64,000 nt of DNA from Clostridioides difficile (GTDB taxonomy: Bacteria; Bacillota; Clostridia; Peptostreptococcales; Peptostreptococcaceae). A model generated the notes under the pieces. It worked only from the letters and a program-made list of their open reading frames with translations. It did not search any database and was not told the DNA's origin. Position 1 is the stretch's first letter; every line of letters begins with the position of its first letter. This document shows, in pieces, positions 52,971 through 61,887 of the stretch. A program made the translations under genes and the position numbers. The stretch spans positions 124,001 to 188,000 of the forward strand of contig JABBZI010000003.1 in assembly GCA_012955965.1 (NCBI GenBank), in the 5' to 3' direction.

Positions 52971-54095
52971 TTAATTATATGAATATAATTCGTAATAAAT
53001 TAGCAATAAATCGACCATTTTACCATAGCTCTGAGTACCTCCAGCAACACCATTAGCTTTTAAATAAGAATTGTTAAACTCATTAGAAATTTTATCAATT
53101 TTACCTTCATATTTTTGCCAAAACCTACTTTCATTTTTTAAATCTCTACGGACTGAGTCTGAAATGCCTTTAGAGATGTCAACATAGGCATTATAATCAA
53201 TCTTACTTAATGCAGAGGCAGTATAATTTAAAGCTAAAATATAGCCAGAATAGTTAAAATCAATATTAGGATGCTTTATAGATGTAAGATATGCTATAAA
53301 ATTAGCTTCATCTTCACTAGCAAATCCTCTTTGATGTGCCATTTCATGTTCAACTGTACAAGGAATATACAAGTCAGGTATTGCTACATTTACATTTGCC
53401 TCGCCTGTAAATGGAAAGTATATACCTGTTATTCCTGTATAGCACATAAGATTTGATGAAATAATATACTTAGCTTTAGAATAACTTCCACTGACACTAG
53501 GTAATATATCTACAACACTATCATACCCTAGTTGAGCTCTATTTATAACGCCTTTATAATCTGTATTAGATTTTACAACTCCATTCTTATCTTGTAATGT
53601 AAGTTTTCTAGTTTCATTTGACTTAGTTACTAGGAATTTATATAATTTAGTAAGTTCTTTGACACTATGTTGTTTTGATTGGATAGAACTATTATTTTCT
53701 AAATTATATTGATTTATAAGGGTAGTTTCAAGTGGAACCCTATTATAGTTTATACCCCAAAGTACTATAAAAAGAAAGTATACTATTGATACAATGGACA
53801 ATATATTTAAAATAGCATTTTTCAAGAATACTTTTAAATTTTTTTTCTTATTGAAAATCGTAAATACAATAAAACATAAAAATAAAAAGATAGATATAAC
53901 GATTATGTACATTGTAATTTCATAGAGAGAAAATGGAAAAATCCCTGAAATCCTACTCAGTATTTGTAAAATTGTTTTATCTATTACTTGAGAGTAATAT
54001 TTTTCAACAATGTGTGGTATTTTACTTGCTATTAAATTTAAAATCAAAGCAATAGGAAAAAGAATTAAAGAAAAATATTTTGCTTTTCTGTTCAT
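52971..54095 (-). CDS. DUF3810-family membrane protein with HExxH motif
   Basis: 374 residues. Three membrane segments in the first ~130 residues, then an outer or cytosolic domain with HEMAHQRGFASEDEANF, a zinc-peptidase-like HExxH plus a downstream Glu. DUF3810 proteins are putative metalloproteases of unknown substrate. ATG 54095 follows GTGAGGTGAAAT. Single gene. Confidence 0.85.
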   Translation of the reverse strand: MNRKAKYFSLILFPIALILNLIASKIPHIVEKYYSQVIDKTILQILSRISGIFPFSLYEITMYIIVISIFLFLCFIVFTIFNKKKNLKVFLKNAILNILSIVSIVYFLFIVLWGINYNRVPLETTLINQYNLENNSSIQSKQHSVKELTKLYKFLVTKSNETRKLTLQDKNGVVKSNTDYKGVINRAQLGYDSVVDILPSVSGSYSKAKYIISSNLMCYTGITGIYFPFTGEANVNVAIPDLYIPCTVEHEMAHQRGFASEDEANFIAYLTSIKHPNIDFNYSGYILALNYTASALSKIDYNAYVDISKGISDSVRRDLKNESRFWQKYEGKIDKISNEFNNSYLKANGVAGGTQSYGKMVDLLLIYYELYSYN

Positions 54096-54293
54096 ATTTC
54101 ACCTCACAGATTCTAGTTTATATAAACACATTATATATTAATTGAAGATACATTGCAAAATAAGTACATACTATATGTATTTATAACTTTATACTAAATA
54201 AATGATAAGTTATAATATATTAATATGAATAAACAATATGTATACAACTAATAATAATAAAAAATATAAATTACATAAGGAGTAGATAAAAAT

Positions 54294-54518
54294 ATGGTAA
54301 TAAAACTTACTAAAGAGAGCTTTAATTTTAGATTTAAGCAATATGAAGGCATGTTTTTTCATGCTGAAGTAACTGAAGGAAAAGAGGGAATTAGATATAA
54401 AATAACTAAAGATAAAGATGGTGTAGAGTTAAAAGAATTTGGAAGTACACATATAAAAGATAATATGATATATGTACCTCAAATAGAAGCATACATAGAT
54501 TTAAATAGTATAAAATAG
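54294..54518 (+). CDS. Hypothetical 74-aa protein
   Basis: Not recognised. A small beta-rich soluble protein (KQYEGMFFHAEVTEGKEGIRYKI). ATG 54294 follows AAGGAG by eleven bases. It precedes a GNAT gene by 49 bp on the same strand and may be co-transcribed. Confidence 0.65.
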   Translation: MVIKLTKESFNFRFKQYEGMFFHAEVTEGKEGIRYKITKDKDGVELKEFGSTHIKDNMIYVPQIEAYIDLNSIK

Positions 54519-54567
54519 AGTTTATAAAGTTTTAAATAAAATTTTTTAAAAAAAGGGGGAATTCAAT

Positions 54568-55092
54568 ATGAGTAATCCTATAGACATAACAATAAGACCT
54601 ATAAGGAGTGAAGATGCTCAATCTGTTAATAAAATGAGAAGAGCATATGGTGTTATGAGAAATACTTTAGCTTTAATGAGTGACAGAGTGGATAAAACGA
54701 CAGCTATGTTGAGTTCTTTAGGAGAAAATGATTACATGTTTGTTGCTGAGACTGATAACAATGGAGAAAAAACTGTAATAGGTTTTGCTGGTTTACATGT
54801 AAATTCTTCTCCAAGATTAAGGCATAGTGCAGAACTAGCAATAACTGTCGATGAGAATTATCATAGAAGAGGAGTAGGAAAAAAACTAATAGAGCAACTT
54901 TTAGATATAGCAGATAATTGGATTATGTTAGCTAGAGTAGGATTAGAAGTAATTGTGGATAATGAAAAGGGATTAAACTTATATAAAAAGTTAGGTTTTG
55001 AAGTAGAAGGTATTAAAAGATATGCTGTAATTAGAGATGGAAAATTTGAAGATACCTATATTATGGGAAGATATAATAAAAATTTGATTTAA
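54568..55092 (+). CDS. GNAT-family N-acetyltransferase
   Basis: 174 residues; RimI/YhhY-like. The acetyl-CoA loop is ENYHRRGVGKKLIEQLL, followed by GLEVIVDNEKGLNLYKKLGFEVEG. The substrate is unknown. ATG has AAGGGGGAATTCAAT upstream. A strong hairpin terminator follows. Confidence 0.9.
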   Translation: MSNPIDITIRPIRSEDAQSVNKMRRAYGVMRNTLALMSDRVDKTTAMLSSLGENDYMFVAETDNNGEKTVIGFAGLHVNSSPRLRHSAELAITVDENYHRRGVGKKLIEQLLDIADNWIMLARVGLEVIVDNEKGLNLYKKLGFEVEGIKRYAVIRDGKFEDTYIMGRYNKNLI

Positions 55093-55105
55093 CGAGTACA
55101 ATATG

Positions 55106-55178
55106 AATAGAGAAGTAGAATAAATTGTCTTTAATATAAATTTTCATTAAAGATAATTTATTCTACTTCTCTATTTTA
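55106..55178. terminator. Bidirectional terminator
   Basis: AATAGAGAAGTAG... (55106-55126) pairs with ...CTACTTCTCTATT (55155-55175) over about 21 bp plus an inner stem, between convergent genes. Confidence 0.85.
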
Positions 55179-55201
55179 TTAAAAAACTTATTTTTAAATG
55201 C

Positions 55202-55348
55202 TTACAAAAACATTCTATATACAAATAAAATTATTAGTAATATCAAAGCTATTTTAAAAGCTACACTAGCAACAGTCTTGATAATTTTTACAGAAACACC
55301 TATAGCAACTATAGCAAATACTATTTTAAAGAGTAAATCTAAATCCAT
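55202..55348 (-). CDS. Small 48-aa membrane protein
   Basis: ATG 55348 with a perfect AGGAGG nine bases upstream, to TAA 55202-55204. The protein starts MDLDLLFKIVFAIVAIGVSV and has two hydrophobic stretches (about 5-20 and 30-46) split by KIIKT. No family recognised. It is convergent with the GNAT gene. Confidence 0.7.
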   Translation of the reverse strand: MDLDLLFKIVFAIVAIGVSVKIIKTVASVAFKIALILLIILFVYRMFL

Positions 55349-55486
55349 ATTTAAGCCTCCTATTCTATAATACATATAGATATTATTGACAAATATCTAG
55401 GAAAAAATTCCATCAATATGCTACAATAAAATGTTTATATTTGTAATTTATTGAATATGTTATTATATAATACATAAAAGAATAAA

Positions 55487-56413
55487 TCAAGACAACAATA
55501 AAATACTTATAAAAGGTATAGATATAACTGAAAATAGTGTTGTAAAAAAAACACATTGTGAAGCTAATGTTATATTGGAATCATACTGATTAGCCATTAT
55601 AGCAGTATTTGCAGCAGCAGGCATAGAAGAAATCACTACTGGTATAGCTAAAATCATCTTATCACTTATCCATCCCTTTAGAATAAAATATACAATCACA
55701 GGAAGTACCAATAATCTTATAAAAGTGACTAGATATAATTTTTTATTGACAAAACAATCTAGAGCTGAAGAATTAGCAAGTAGACTTCCAATGATAATCA
55801 TTGATATTGGTGTAGTAATATTTCCTAACATTTTAAGTGGGTCATTTATAAATTGAGGTAATTTAAGTCCTGTAACAAATAAAAAAAGTCCAATAACCAC
55901 AGCTATTGTAGCAGGGCTTATAAGTGATTTTATTGAAAAACTTTTGTTTGTACTACCTTTAGATAGAAGGTAAATTCCTAAAGTAAAAGAAAATAAGTTA
56001 AATGGTAGATTGAATATCGCAGTATAGAATATTGCTTCGTGACCTAGAACTGCTTCAATTACAGGATATCCCATAAAAGCAACATTTGAAAAAACAACTA
56101 TATACTGATATATCCCCAAATCTTTTTTATTGTCGCATTTCAAAATGTATTTTAATAAAAATGCAATTATAATTGAAACTATATACATAATTAGAGATGT
56201 AAATAATAACAATAATATTTTTTGTATCATTTTATTATCAAAGTTGATTTGCATGGAGCTAATTATCATTGATGGTAAAAAAACCGTCATTGTTAAGTTT
56301 GAAAGTTTAGATGTGCAGTGGTCATCTAATAAGTTGAATTTTCTGACAAAATATCCGACTAAAATAATTATAAATAAAACTGCAACTTGAATAAAAATAT
56401 TGCTGAAGTTCAT
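55487..56413 (-). CDS. AEC-family transporter (auxin efflux carrier-like permease)
   Basis: 308 residues with about ten membrane segments in two halves and the family's central VVFSNVAFMGYPVIEAVLG and PATIAVVIGLFLFVTGLKLP regions. AEC members move malate, malonate or other organic acids; the substrate here is unknown. ATG 56413 follows GGGAGGGGAC; the extension to 56449 has no site. Confidence 0.88.
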   Translation of the reverse strand: MNFSNIFIQVAVLFIIILVGYFVRKFNLLDDHCTSKLSNLTMTVFLPSMIISSMQINFDNKMIQKILLLLFTSLIMYIVSIIIAFLLKYILKCDNKKDLGIYQYIVVFSNVAFMGYPVIEAVLGHEAIFYTAIFNLPFNLFSFTLGIYLLSKGSTNKSFSIKSLISPATIAVVIGLFLFVTGLKLPQFINDPLKMLGNITTPISMIIIGSLLANSSALDCFVNKKLYLVTFIRLLVLPVIVYFILKGWISDKMILAIPVVISSMPAAANTAIMANQYDSNITLASQCVFFTTLFSVISIPFISILLLS

Positions 56414-56604
56414 AAAATGTCCCCTCCCTATATATACATTATATACCAATTATGTAATAAAATCTAATGATTATAAAATTTAAAATCTAATGTTACAATA
56501 TAGTGACAAAAGGTAAAAATTCAATATTATAGCATTAATTATGGATTATAATGTATAATAATGTTTGAGAGATTATATTTTATAAAATGGGTAGGTAGCT
56601 AATA

Positions 56605-58476
56605 ATGAAAAACACAAAATTTTCTATAAAAAAAATAAAAAATATATCTAGTGACCCGAAAGTGGTACATACTAAAGGGGCTCTTCTTGAAAAGATGGGT
56701 AAGACAGAAAGTGCTATAGAATTATATAAGAGTGCAGCATTAGATAATTATGTAAAGTCTCAATATACTTTGGGAAATATATATGAAAGTAAAAAACAAT
56801 TTAAAGAAGCCGAAAAATGGTACTCAATGGCATATAAAAATGGAAGTGAGGATGCCGCCTTTGATTTAGGTAATATGTATTATAGACTAGATGGTTATGA
56901 GTATGCTATATATTGGTATGAAAAAATAGCAACTCTAGGGTATTTACCAGCACAAAATAATTTAGGAGTATGCCATTTTAAAATGAAGGATTTTATAAGA
57001 AGTGAAAAATGGTTAAAAGCAGCAGCAGACAATAACTTAGGGAAAGCTTGTTTTAATCTAGGAGTATTATATACTTTTTTGGAGAAGGATGATGAGGCAT
57101 ATGAGTATTATAAAAAAGGTTCTGTACTTTTAGATGATAATGCAAAATATAATTTAGCAATATTAAATGGAAAAAAGAAAGATAATAAATCAACAGTTAG
57201 TCTATATAAACAATTGTATAAATCAGGTCATATGAAAGGTTGCTTTAACTTGGGTATGATTATGGAAATAAATGATAATTTAGAAGAAGCAGAAAGGTAT
57301 TATAAAAAGAGTGCAGATAGAGACGATGTGAAATCTGAATACAGACTAGCATATGTATATGATAGAAAAGAAGAATTAGGAGATGCGATTTATTATTATG
57401 AGAAAGCAATAGAAAAAAATCATACGCTTTCTAAATATAGACTTGCTAACTTATACAATAGGGAAAATGATATAGAAAAAGCGAAAACTTATTACAAAAT
57501 GGCTGCAGAAGATGATATAACAGAGGCAAAAAATAATCTAGCAGGTATATATTTTGAAGAAAAAGATTATGAAAATGCCATTAAATATTATGAAGATGCT
57601 ATAGCTGTTGGATGTAAAAGCTCACTTGAGAATCTTGGAGATTTATATTATCAAAATCAAGATATAGAAAAAGCAATTTCGTACTATTCAAGGATTCCTA
57701 ATAATGCATCTTGTCAAATCAAATTAGGAAATATCTATGAGGATTTAAATAATATTGAAGAAGCTATAATTTGGTATAAGAAAGCATCTGAAAATGGAGA
57801 TACTAGGTCTAGCTATAGATTGGGATGTATATATGAAAATCTAGGAAATACAAAAAATGCTAGAAAATATTTTGAGATGGCAAGTAGTAAAAGTCATATG
57901 AATGCTCGTATACACTTAGGTAGAATTTACTTTAGAGAAGGAAAGTTAGAAGAAGCTAAGATGATGTTTGATACACCTGCTAATGAAAATAATGTGTACG
58001 CTCAACATATGGTAGGATTAATTTATGATATGTTCTATAAAGATTATGTAAATTCTAAGTTTTGGTATGAGAAGTCTAGAGCACAAGGCTGTGTTGAATC
58101 AATATATAATTTAGGACAAATTTATTTAAAATTAAATGATGATGTAGAAGCTGAGAAATATTATAAAGAAGGAATTAAATATGGAAGTAAGAAGTGTGAG
58201 TATATGCTTGCAGGTCTTTATTACAAAAAAAGTCTAGATATGTATATTTCTTTAGCTAATGAAGAATATGACAATTGTGAAGAGATAGTAGAAGATTTTC
58301 CTAATTTAAATATAAACTTTGATGAAGTATTAATTCCTTCATTTAAACTACAAGAGGAAGTAATTGACGAAGAAGAGTATGTACCAATTTATATATTAAA
58401 TATAAAAGAGAGTTTAGATTCAATGTTAGAAGGTCTTGAAACTGAAATGATTATAGATGAAGAACACGACAACTAA
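56605..58476 (+). CDS. Sel1/TPR repeat protein
   Basis: 623 residues built mostly of helical repeats of about 34-36 residues with the Sel1/TPR pattern (A-x-x-x-Y-x-x-A, and repeated YxLGxIYExxxxxxEAxKWY). At least fourteen units run from about residue 20 to 540. The last ~80 residues are acidic. No signal peptide, so a cytosolic scaffold. Partner unknown. ATG follows GGTAGGTAG, a weak site. Confidence 0.85.
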   Translation: MKNTKFSIKKIKNISSDPKVVHTKGALLEKMGKTESAIELYKSAALDNYVKSQYTLGNIYESKKQFKEAEKWYSMAYKNGSEDAAFDLGNMYYRLDGYEYAIYWYEKIATLGYLPAQNNLGVCHFKMKDFIRSEKWLKAAADNNLGKACFNLGVLYTFLEKDDEAYEYYKKGSVLLDDNAKYNLAILNGKKKDNKSTVSLYKQLYKSGHMKGCFNLGMIMEINDNLEEAERYYKKSADRDDVKSEYRLAYVYDRKEELGDAIYYYEKAIEKNHTLSKYRLANLYNRENDIEKAKTYYKMAAEDDITEAKNNLAGIYFEEKDYENAIKYYEDAIAVGCKSSLENLGDLYYQNQDIEKAISYYSRIPNNASCQIKLGNIYEDLNNIEEAIIWYKKASENGDTRSSYRLGCIYENLGNTKNARKYFEMASSKSHMNARIHLGRIYFREGKLEEAKMMFDTPANENNVYAQHMVGLIYDMFYKDYVNSKFWYEKSRAQGCVESIYNLGQIYLKLNDDVEAEKYYKEGIKYGSKKCEYMLAGLYYKKSLDMYISLANEEYDNCEEIVEDFPNLNINFDEVLIPSFKLQEEVIDEEEYVPIYILNIKESLDSMLEGLETEMIIDEEHDN

Positions 58477-58511
58477 AAAAATTTTATAAGAGTCTATAGA
58501 TTTAAACATAT

Positions 58512-58560
58512 AAAAGCCATTAGAATAAATGAAATCAATTAATTCTAATGGCTTTTTTTA
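58512..58560. terminator. Terminator between convergent genes
   Basis: AAAAGCCATTAGAAT (58512-58526) pairs with ATTCTAATGGCTTTT (58542-58556), then TTT. Confidence 0.9.
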
Positions 58561-58568
58561 TAAATATT

Positions 58569-59504
58569 TTATAATAGCTTATTTCTTGACATGAAAAATG
58601 TAATCACTATACATATTATAGAGGTAATAAGAAGAATTATCCAAAATCCATTTGGATTATTAGAAAATGGCATATTGACAACATTCATACCAAAAAATCC
58701 TGATATTATTGTAGGTATTGAGAAAATTAGTGTAACTACTGTTAAAATTTGCATAACATTATTTTGATTATTACTTATAATTGCGCTGAAAGCATCCATA
58801 ATTCTACTCAATATATCTCCATATATTTTAGCCATATCAAGAGCCTGTCTATTTTCGACTATAACATCTTCTAATAGGTCTTCATCATCTGGGTATTTCT
58901 TTATACCAGCAGTTCTAACCATTTTGTTTAAAACCAGTTCATTAGCTTTTAATGAAGTAGAGAAGTATACCAAAGACTTTTCTAATTCCAGTAGCTGAAC
59001 TAATTCCTTATTTTTCATTGATTTGTAAATTTCTCGCTCTATTATGATTGTCATTTTATTTATTTTTCTTAAGTAATGCAAGTAATAAGCTGCATTTTTA
59101 TGAAGAATTTGAAGTAAAAAGCGAGTTTTTTTAAATGTAAAAAAATCTTTAATATGACCAACTATAAAGTCGTTTAAAATCTTAGTCTGTGCATTACAAA
59201 CTGTTATAATAGCTTCTTTAGTTATTATAATACCTAGGGGTATTGTAGTATAATGAGAAGAATTAGAGTCACTTTCGTCTACTGGTATATCTATAAGTAT
59301 AAGAGTATGATTGTCTTCAACATCTATTCTTGAGCGTTCTTCTTCATCTAGTGCAGATTCTATGTTTTCTACATCTATATTCAATAAATTAGAAATTTCG
59401 TTGATTTCGCTATGATTAGGTTCAACAAGATTTATCCAACAGCCATCTTCAAAAAAACTAAGTTTCTCTAATTTTGAATCTATAGTTTTGTAATATCTTA
59501 TCAT
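58569..59504 (-). CDS. corA: CorA-family magnesium/divalent cation channel
   Basis: 311 residues. A large soluble N-terminal funnel, a long helix, then two C-terminal membrane segments (about 250-270 and 285-305) separated by the pore motif GMN (FFGMNVVNMP). It imports Mg2+ (or Co2+/Ni2+). ATG 59504 has AAAGGATGTG upstream. The ~225-nt leader holds hairpins and a possible leader peptide, so expression is probably controlled after transcription starts. Confidence 0.93.
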   Translation of the reverse strand: MIRYYKTIDSKLEKLSFFEDGCWINLVEPNHSEINEISNLLNIDVENIESALDEEERSRIDVEDNHTLILIDIPVDESDSNSSHYTTIPLGIIITKEAIITVCNAQTKILNDFIVGHIKDFFTFKKTRFLLQILHKNAAYYLHYLRKINKMTIIIEREIYKSMKNKELVQLLELEKSLVYFSTSLKANELVLNKMVRTAGIKKYPDDEDLLEDVIVENRQALDMAKIYGDILSRIMDAFSAIISNNQNNVMQILTVVTLIFSIPTIISGFFGMNVVNMPFSNNPNGFWIILLITSIICIVITFFMSRNKLL

Positions 59505-59518
59505 GGCAACACATCCTT

Positions 59519-59583
59519 TATTCAGTTTTATATAAATCTCATCATTTAATAGTATCTATTAATTAGCTAATTTATATAACTGA
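59519..59583 (-). promoter_or_regulatory. Stem just before the corA ribosome site
   Basis: On the minus strand TTCAGTTATATAAAT pairs with ATTTATAT-AA-AACTGAA (two-base bulge), with about 32 nt between. The AAAGGATGTG site follows directly, so the structure could influence corA translation. Confidence 0.4.
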
Positions 59584-59604
59584 ATATATGTATTAGTTTT
59601 AATT

Positions 59605-59664
59605 TTAGATATTATTAAGTGATGAAATTGCAAAAAATTCTCTCCGCAACGGACTAGTATCCAT
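59605..59664 (-). CDS. Possible 19-aa leader peptide of corA
   Basis: ATG 59664 to TAA 59605 encodes MDTSPLRREFFAISSLNNI. AAGGAG is eleven bases upstream; a second ATG (59671) four bases from it would give only five codons. The acidic residue, proline and double Arg recall the E. coli MgtL leader (EPDPTPLPRRR), which controls a Mg2+ transporter. The likeness may be chance. It overlaps a structured RNA. Confidence 0.4.
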   Translation of the reverse strand: MDTSPLRREFFAISSLNNI

Positions 59665-59675
59665 TGCCCATCACT
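59618..59675 (-). promoter_or_regulatory. Structured element in the corA leader
   Basis: On the minus strand, outer arms AGTGATG (675-669) and CATCACT (624-618) close a multi-part fold (positions are 59,000 plus these). Inside, GCAATGGA and TCCGTTGC (59667-59660, 59653-59646) form an 8-bp hairpin with loop TACTAG. The leader ORF start lies in this hairpin. It does not match the M-box or other Mg2+ riboswitch I know. Confidence 0.55.
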
Positions 59676-59737
59676 CTCCTTATTTATTATTTTATATATA
59701 CCTATATACGAAATTCGTATTTTAAGCACTCTTTAAT

Positions 59738-59766
59738 ATAATACCTTTTCCAGGTATATAAATCAA
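59738..59766 (-). promoter_or_regulatory. Putative corA promoter
   Basis: On the minus strand TTGATT (59766-59761), 17-nt spacer, TATTAT (59743-59738). A start near 59731 gives a leader of about 225 nt. The palindrome ATACGAA-T-TTCGTAT at 59706-59720 follows. Confidence 0.5.
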
Positions 59767-60025
59767 GTTTTGATTTGATTAAATAATATTTTTACCACAA
59801 TTTACATGTAAAATACAGTAGTTATATTTAACTTAAATAAAGAATATATATATTCTGAGTGAAAATATTAAATATATTAAAAAAATAAGTGTGTATTTAT
59901 ATATTTACTTATTTACAATAATATATTTAAAATAAGGTATTTTATTTTCAAAAGTAATTTTTATTTATAATTTGTAACGAAAATAAGAATACCATAAATA
60001 TAAGAGAATGAGAGGTTATTGAGAT

Positions 60026-60538
60026 ATGAGTGAATTTAAAGAAATTGTGGCAGAAGAGATTAAAAATAATCCATTTGGATTGATAGGTAAAGACTGGACG
60101 CTTATAACAGCAGAAAAAGAAGGAAAAGTAAACACCATGACTGCTAGTTGGGGAGGTCTTGGAGTTATGTGGGGAAAAGATGTTGCCTTTGTAGTAATAA
60201 GACCACAACGTTATACTAAGGAATTTATAGATAATACAGATAAATTTTCTCTTACTTTTTTTGATGAAGATTTCCGTAAAGAGCTTTCATACTGTGGAAA
60301 AGTATCTGGTAGAGAAGAGGATAAGATATCACAAATTGGATTTAATGTAGAACACTTAAATGATACACCTTATTTTAGAGAAGCAAAGATGGCTATTATA
60401 TGCAAAAAAATGTATAGTCAGAAACTTGAACCTCAATGCTTTATTGCTGAAGGTATAGATGGACGATGGTATCCACAAAAGGATTATCACACTTTATATA
60501 TAGCTGAAATAACTAATGTGCTTGTAAAAGAGGATTAA
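60026..60538 (+). CDS. Flavin reductase-like FMN-binding protein
   Basis: 170 residues of the flavin reductase/FlaRed family: GKDWTLITAEKEGKVNTMTASWGGLGVMWGKDVAFVVIRPQRYTKEF with the FMN-site TASWGG. It probably reduces flavin or acts as a flavoredoxin. ATG follows GAGAGGTTATTGAGAT. The 480 bp upstream hold the corA leader and an AT-rich promoter region. Confidence 0.85.
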   Translation: MSEFKEIVAEEIKNNPFGLIGKDWTLITAEKEGKVNTMTASWGGLGVMWGKDVAFVVIRPQRYTKEFIDNTDKFSLTFFDEDFRKELSYCGKVSGREEDKISQIGFNVEHLNDTPYFREAKMAIICKKMYSQKLEPQCFIAEGIDGRWYPQKDYHTLYIAEITNVLVKED

Positions 60539-60611
60539 ATATAAGACTACTATTACATTGAGTTGAATAGGAGAATCGAAAAAATAGATTGACATATAGA
60601 AGCATATAAAA

Positions 60612-60673
60612 AAGCTAAGGAAGTAAATATGTTAATAAAAATTAATCAATAACATATTTAAAATCCTTAGCTT
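60612..60673 (-). terminator. Terminator between convergent genes
   Basis: AAGCTAAGGA (60612-60621) pairs with TCCTTAGCTT (60664-60673) plus an inner TAAATATGTTA/TAACATATTTA stem. Read on the minus strand it ends in TTTTTT. Confidence 0.85.
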
Positions 60674-60702
60674 GATAAAATTTTAATTTATAATTCTTTA
60701 AA

Positions 60703-61758
60703 TTACAACTCAGAAATCAATTCATTGATAACATCTTCAACAGTACTTAGTTTATCAATCTTATACGCATCATTTCCACAAAATAAAAGTGAATTTTCAA
60801 CATCTCCTTTAACTGCATTGATTAAAGCTTGAGAAATACAGTAAGGAGTTTCTTTTGGATTACAAGGAATCAAGCAATTATAACATTTTTTTATTTCTGG
60901 GCGAGTTATCTTAACTTCTTCTATAAATTTATTTCTTATAGCACGTCCAGGAAGACCTACAGGACTTTTAACTATATGGACATCATCTTCACTAGCATTT
61001 ATGTATGCCATTTTAAAGTTCTCATGTGCATCACATTCATAAGTAGCGACAAATCTTGTACCAACCTGTACACCACTTGCTCCCATGTCTATATATTTTT
61101 TAACATCACTACTTGATGATATACCACCAGCAGCAACAACTGGAATGTTTCTGCCAAATTTTTCTCCATAAGTATTTGCAACCTTTAAGATTTCAACAAA
61201 TTCCTTATCATAGTCTATAGAATCTATGTTATCAAGTTCCTCATTAGAGTATCCAAGGTGACCACCAGCTTTTGGACCTTCAACAACTATTAAGTCAGCA
61301 GTAGTTTTCTCTTTTCTATCCCACATCTTTAAAATTACATTAGCAGCTTTTGCAGTTGAAACAATAGGCGCTATTTTAACATTACTTCCTTTTACCAATG
61401 ATGGTAACTTATTAGGTAATCCAGCTCCAGATATTATAAGGTCTACACCAGCTTTAACAGCTTCCTTTACATATGTTTCATATTCTTTCATAGCCACCAT
61501 GAAATTAATACCAATAATGCCACCATTTGAGATTTCTTTAGCTCTAGAAATATGTTTTTTTATAGCTCTTAAATTTGCATTTATAGTGTTAGTTTCAAAA
61601 TCTTCCTCATCATATCCAATTTGAACCCCAGAAATCACACCAACACCACCAAGCTTAGCAACTGCACCAGCTAATGATGATCTAGATATACCAACGCCCA
61701 TTCCACCTTGAATTATAGGAACTTTTGCAACTAAATCTCTAATTATTAACTCTTTTAT
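60703..61758 (-). CDS. Nitronate monooxygenase / FabK-like flavoprotein with apparent non-AUG start
   Basis: A TIM-barrel FMN enzyme of the 2-nitropropane dioxygenase family: IIQGGMGVGISRSSLAGAVAKLGGVGVIS, VVEGPKAGGHLG, VAAGGISSSSDVKKY and GASGVQVGTRFVAT. The first ATG in frame (61701) is the Met of the conserved IIQGGM, so it cannot be the true start. Upstream the frame reads IKELIIRDLVAKVP, typical of the N-terminus, and an in-frame TGA lies at 61771-61773. Between them only ATT, ATC and ATA codons are available; ATA 61758 is six bases from GAGGAGGG. Length 351 from there. Nitroalkane oxidation or enoyl reduction possible. Confidence 0.85.
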   Translation of the reverse strand: MKELIIRDLVAKVPIIQGGMGVGISRSSLAGAVAKLGGVGVISGVQIGYDEEDFETNTINANLRAIKKHISRAKEISNGGIIGINFMVAMKEYETYVKEAVKAGVDLIISGAGLPNKLPSLVKGSNVKIAPIVSTAKAANVILKMWDRKEKTTADLIVVEGPKAGGHLGYSNEELDNIDSIDYDKEFVEILKVANTYGEKFGRNIPVVAAGGISSSSDVKKYIDMGASGVQVGTRFVATYECDAHENFKMAYINASEDDVHIVKSPVGLPGRAIRNKFIEEVKITRPEIKKCYNCLIPCNPKETPYCISQALINAVKGDVENSLLFCGNDAYKIDKLSTVEDVINELISEL

Positions 61759-61887
61759 GATAATCCCTCCTCAATGTAAACATGTTTAAAGAACTAGATT
61801 ATAATACTTAATATTATTACCTAGTCCTAATTATTATACTACAAATTATAATAAAAGAGTAGTTATATTTTATAGATGAGACGATAA

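Noticed and set aside
59505-59740. M-box (ykoK) magnesium riboswitch before corA
   Set aside because: The leader is too short and lacks the conserved M-box segments, so a different structure is reported instead.
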